Below are positions 32,420 through 32,524 of a stretch of DNA of 32,524 nt, piece after piece; the stretch's first letter is position 1; the number at the start of each line of letters is the position of its first letter. The notes under the pieces are model-generated. The model was not told the DNA's origin, made no database searches, and saw nothing but the letters and a program-made list of their open reading frames with translations. The stretch is from Clostridiales bacterium (GTDB lineage: Bacteria > Bacillota > Clostridia > Lachnospirales > Lachnospiraceae), in assembly GCA_018374355.1 (NCBI GenBank), contig JAHAFI010000034.1, forward strand, positions 1 to 32,524. The letters are read 5' to 3'. A program made the translations under genes and the position numbers.

Positions 32420-32524
32420 CCACTAAGGCGCAGCGCAGCGTCCGCCTCCCCTCCCCATTGAAACTCATCCATTCCACCATTCCCACACCTCCACTGAGGC
32501 GCAGCGCAGCGTCCGCCTCCCCTC
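32420..32524. repeat. 34-bp direct repeat, two copies 71 bp apart, at the window edge
   Basis: 32420-32453 and 32491-32524 are identical except one base (CCACTAAGG/CCACTGAGG), each holding GCAGCGCAGCGTCCGCC. AGGCG pairs with CGCCT within each copy. The second copy is cut by the window end, so more copies may follow. Confidence 0.8.

Overview
The window looks like the chromosome of a gut-type Firmicute, most likely a Lachnospiraceae member (Blautia or Ruminococcus gnavus-like). The basis is gene content (DUF5716/DUF5717 proteins, DUF4179 anti-sigma, YesMN-type two-component pair, many carbohydrate genes), strong AGGAGG ribosome-binding sites, sigma-A promoters of the TTGaca/TATAAT type, and intergenic regions full of hairpins. 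No rRNA, tRNA, phage, IS element or CRISPR array was found. The genus is an inference.

Layout. (1) 96-2184, plus strand: a YihX-like HAD phosphatase, then a CofE-like (F420-0:glutamate ligase family) protein with its own promoter. (2) 2272-4031, minus: an ECF sigma factor and its overlapping DUF4179 membrane anti-sigma. (3) 4366-14091, minus: a glycan-uptake locus. An AraC regulator, a YesM-like histidine kinase and a YesN-like response regulator form one unit; a sugar-binding lipoprotein, two permeases and a GH31 glycosidase form the next. No ATPase is encoded, so a shared MsmK-type ATPase elsewhere is expected. (4) 14237-16605: two convergent paralogous UroD/MtaA-superfamily proteins; the first is divergent from the AraC gene. 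(5) 16835-17081: a very large nested palindrome. (6) 17090-19484, minus: a polar amino acid ABC transporter whose promoter has three 30-bp repeats just upstream of the -35, the nearest resembling a CodY box. (7) 20021-22803: a ThuA plus Gfo/Idh/MocA pair, divergent from an AraC regulator. (8) 22908-28611, minus: a three-gene operon of uncharacterised proteins: a 1184-residue beta/alpha-solenoid protein (DUF5717), a short Hsp70-like protein (DUF5716) and a TPR protein. (9) 28768-32209: a HisC/CobD-like aminotransferase, an M28 peptidase and a TrmH/SpoU-type RNA methyltransferase.

How it fits together. Regions 3 and 4 read as a sensing-import-hydrolysis module for an alpha-linked oligosaccharide, with two UroD-like proteins of unknown reaction attached by position. 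Region 7 reads as a small inducible sugar-oxidation module. Region 8 is the best candidate for an undescribed system: an intracellular Hsp70-fold protein coupled to a giant scaffold and a TPR adaptor. The window is also rich in repeats: a 62-nt structured element (two copies, about 85% identical), a hairpin with a conserved loop (two copies), a 250-bp palindrome, and several short tandem arrays.
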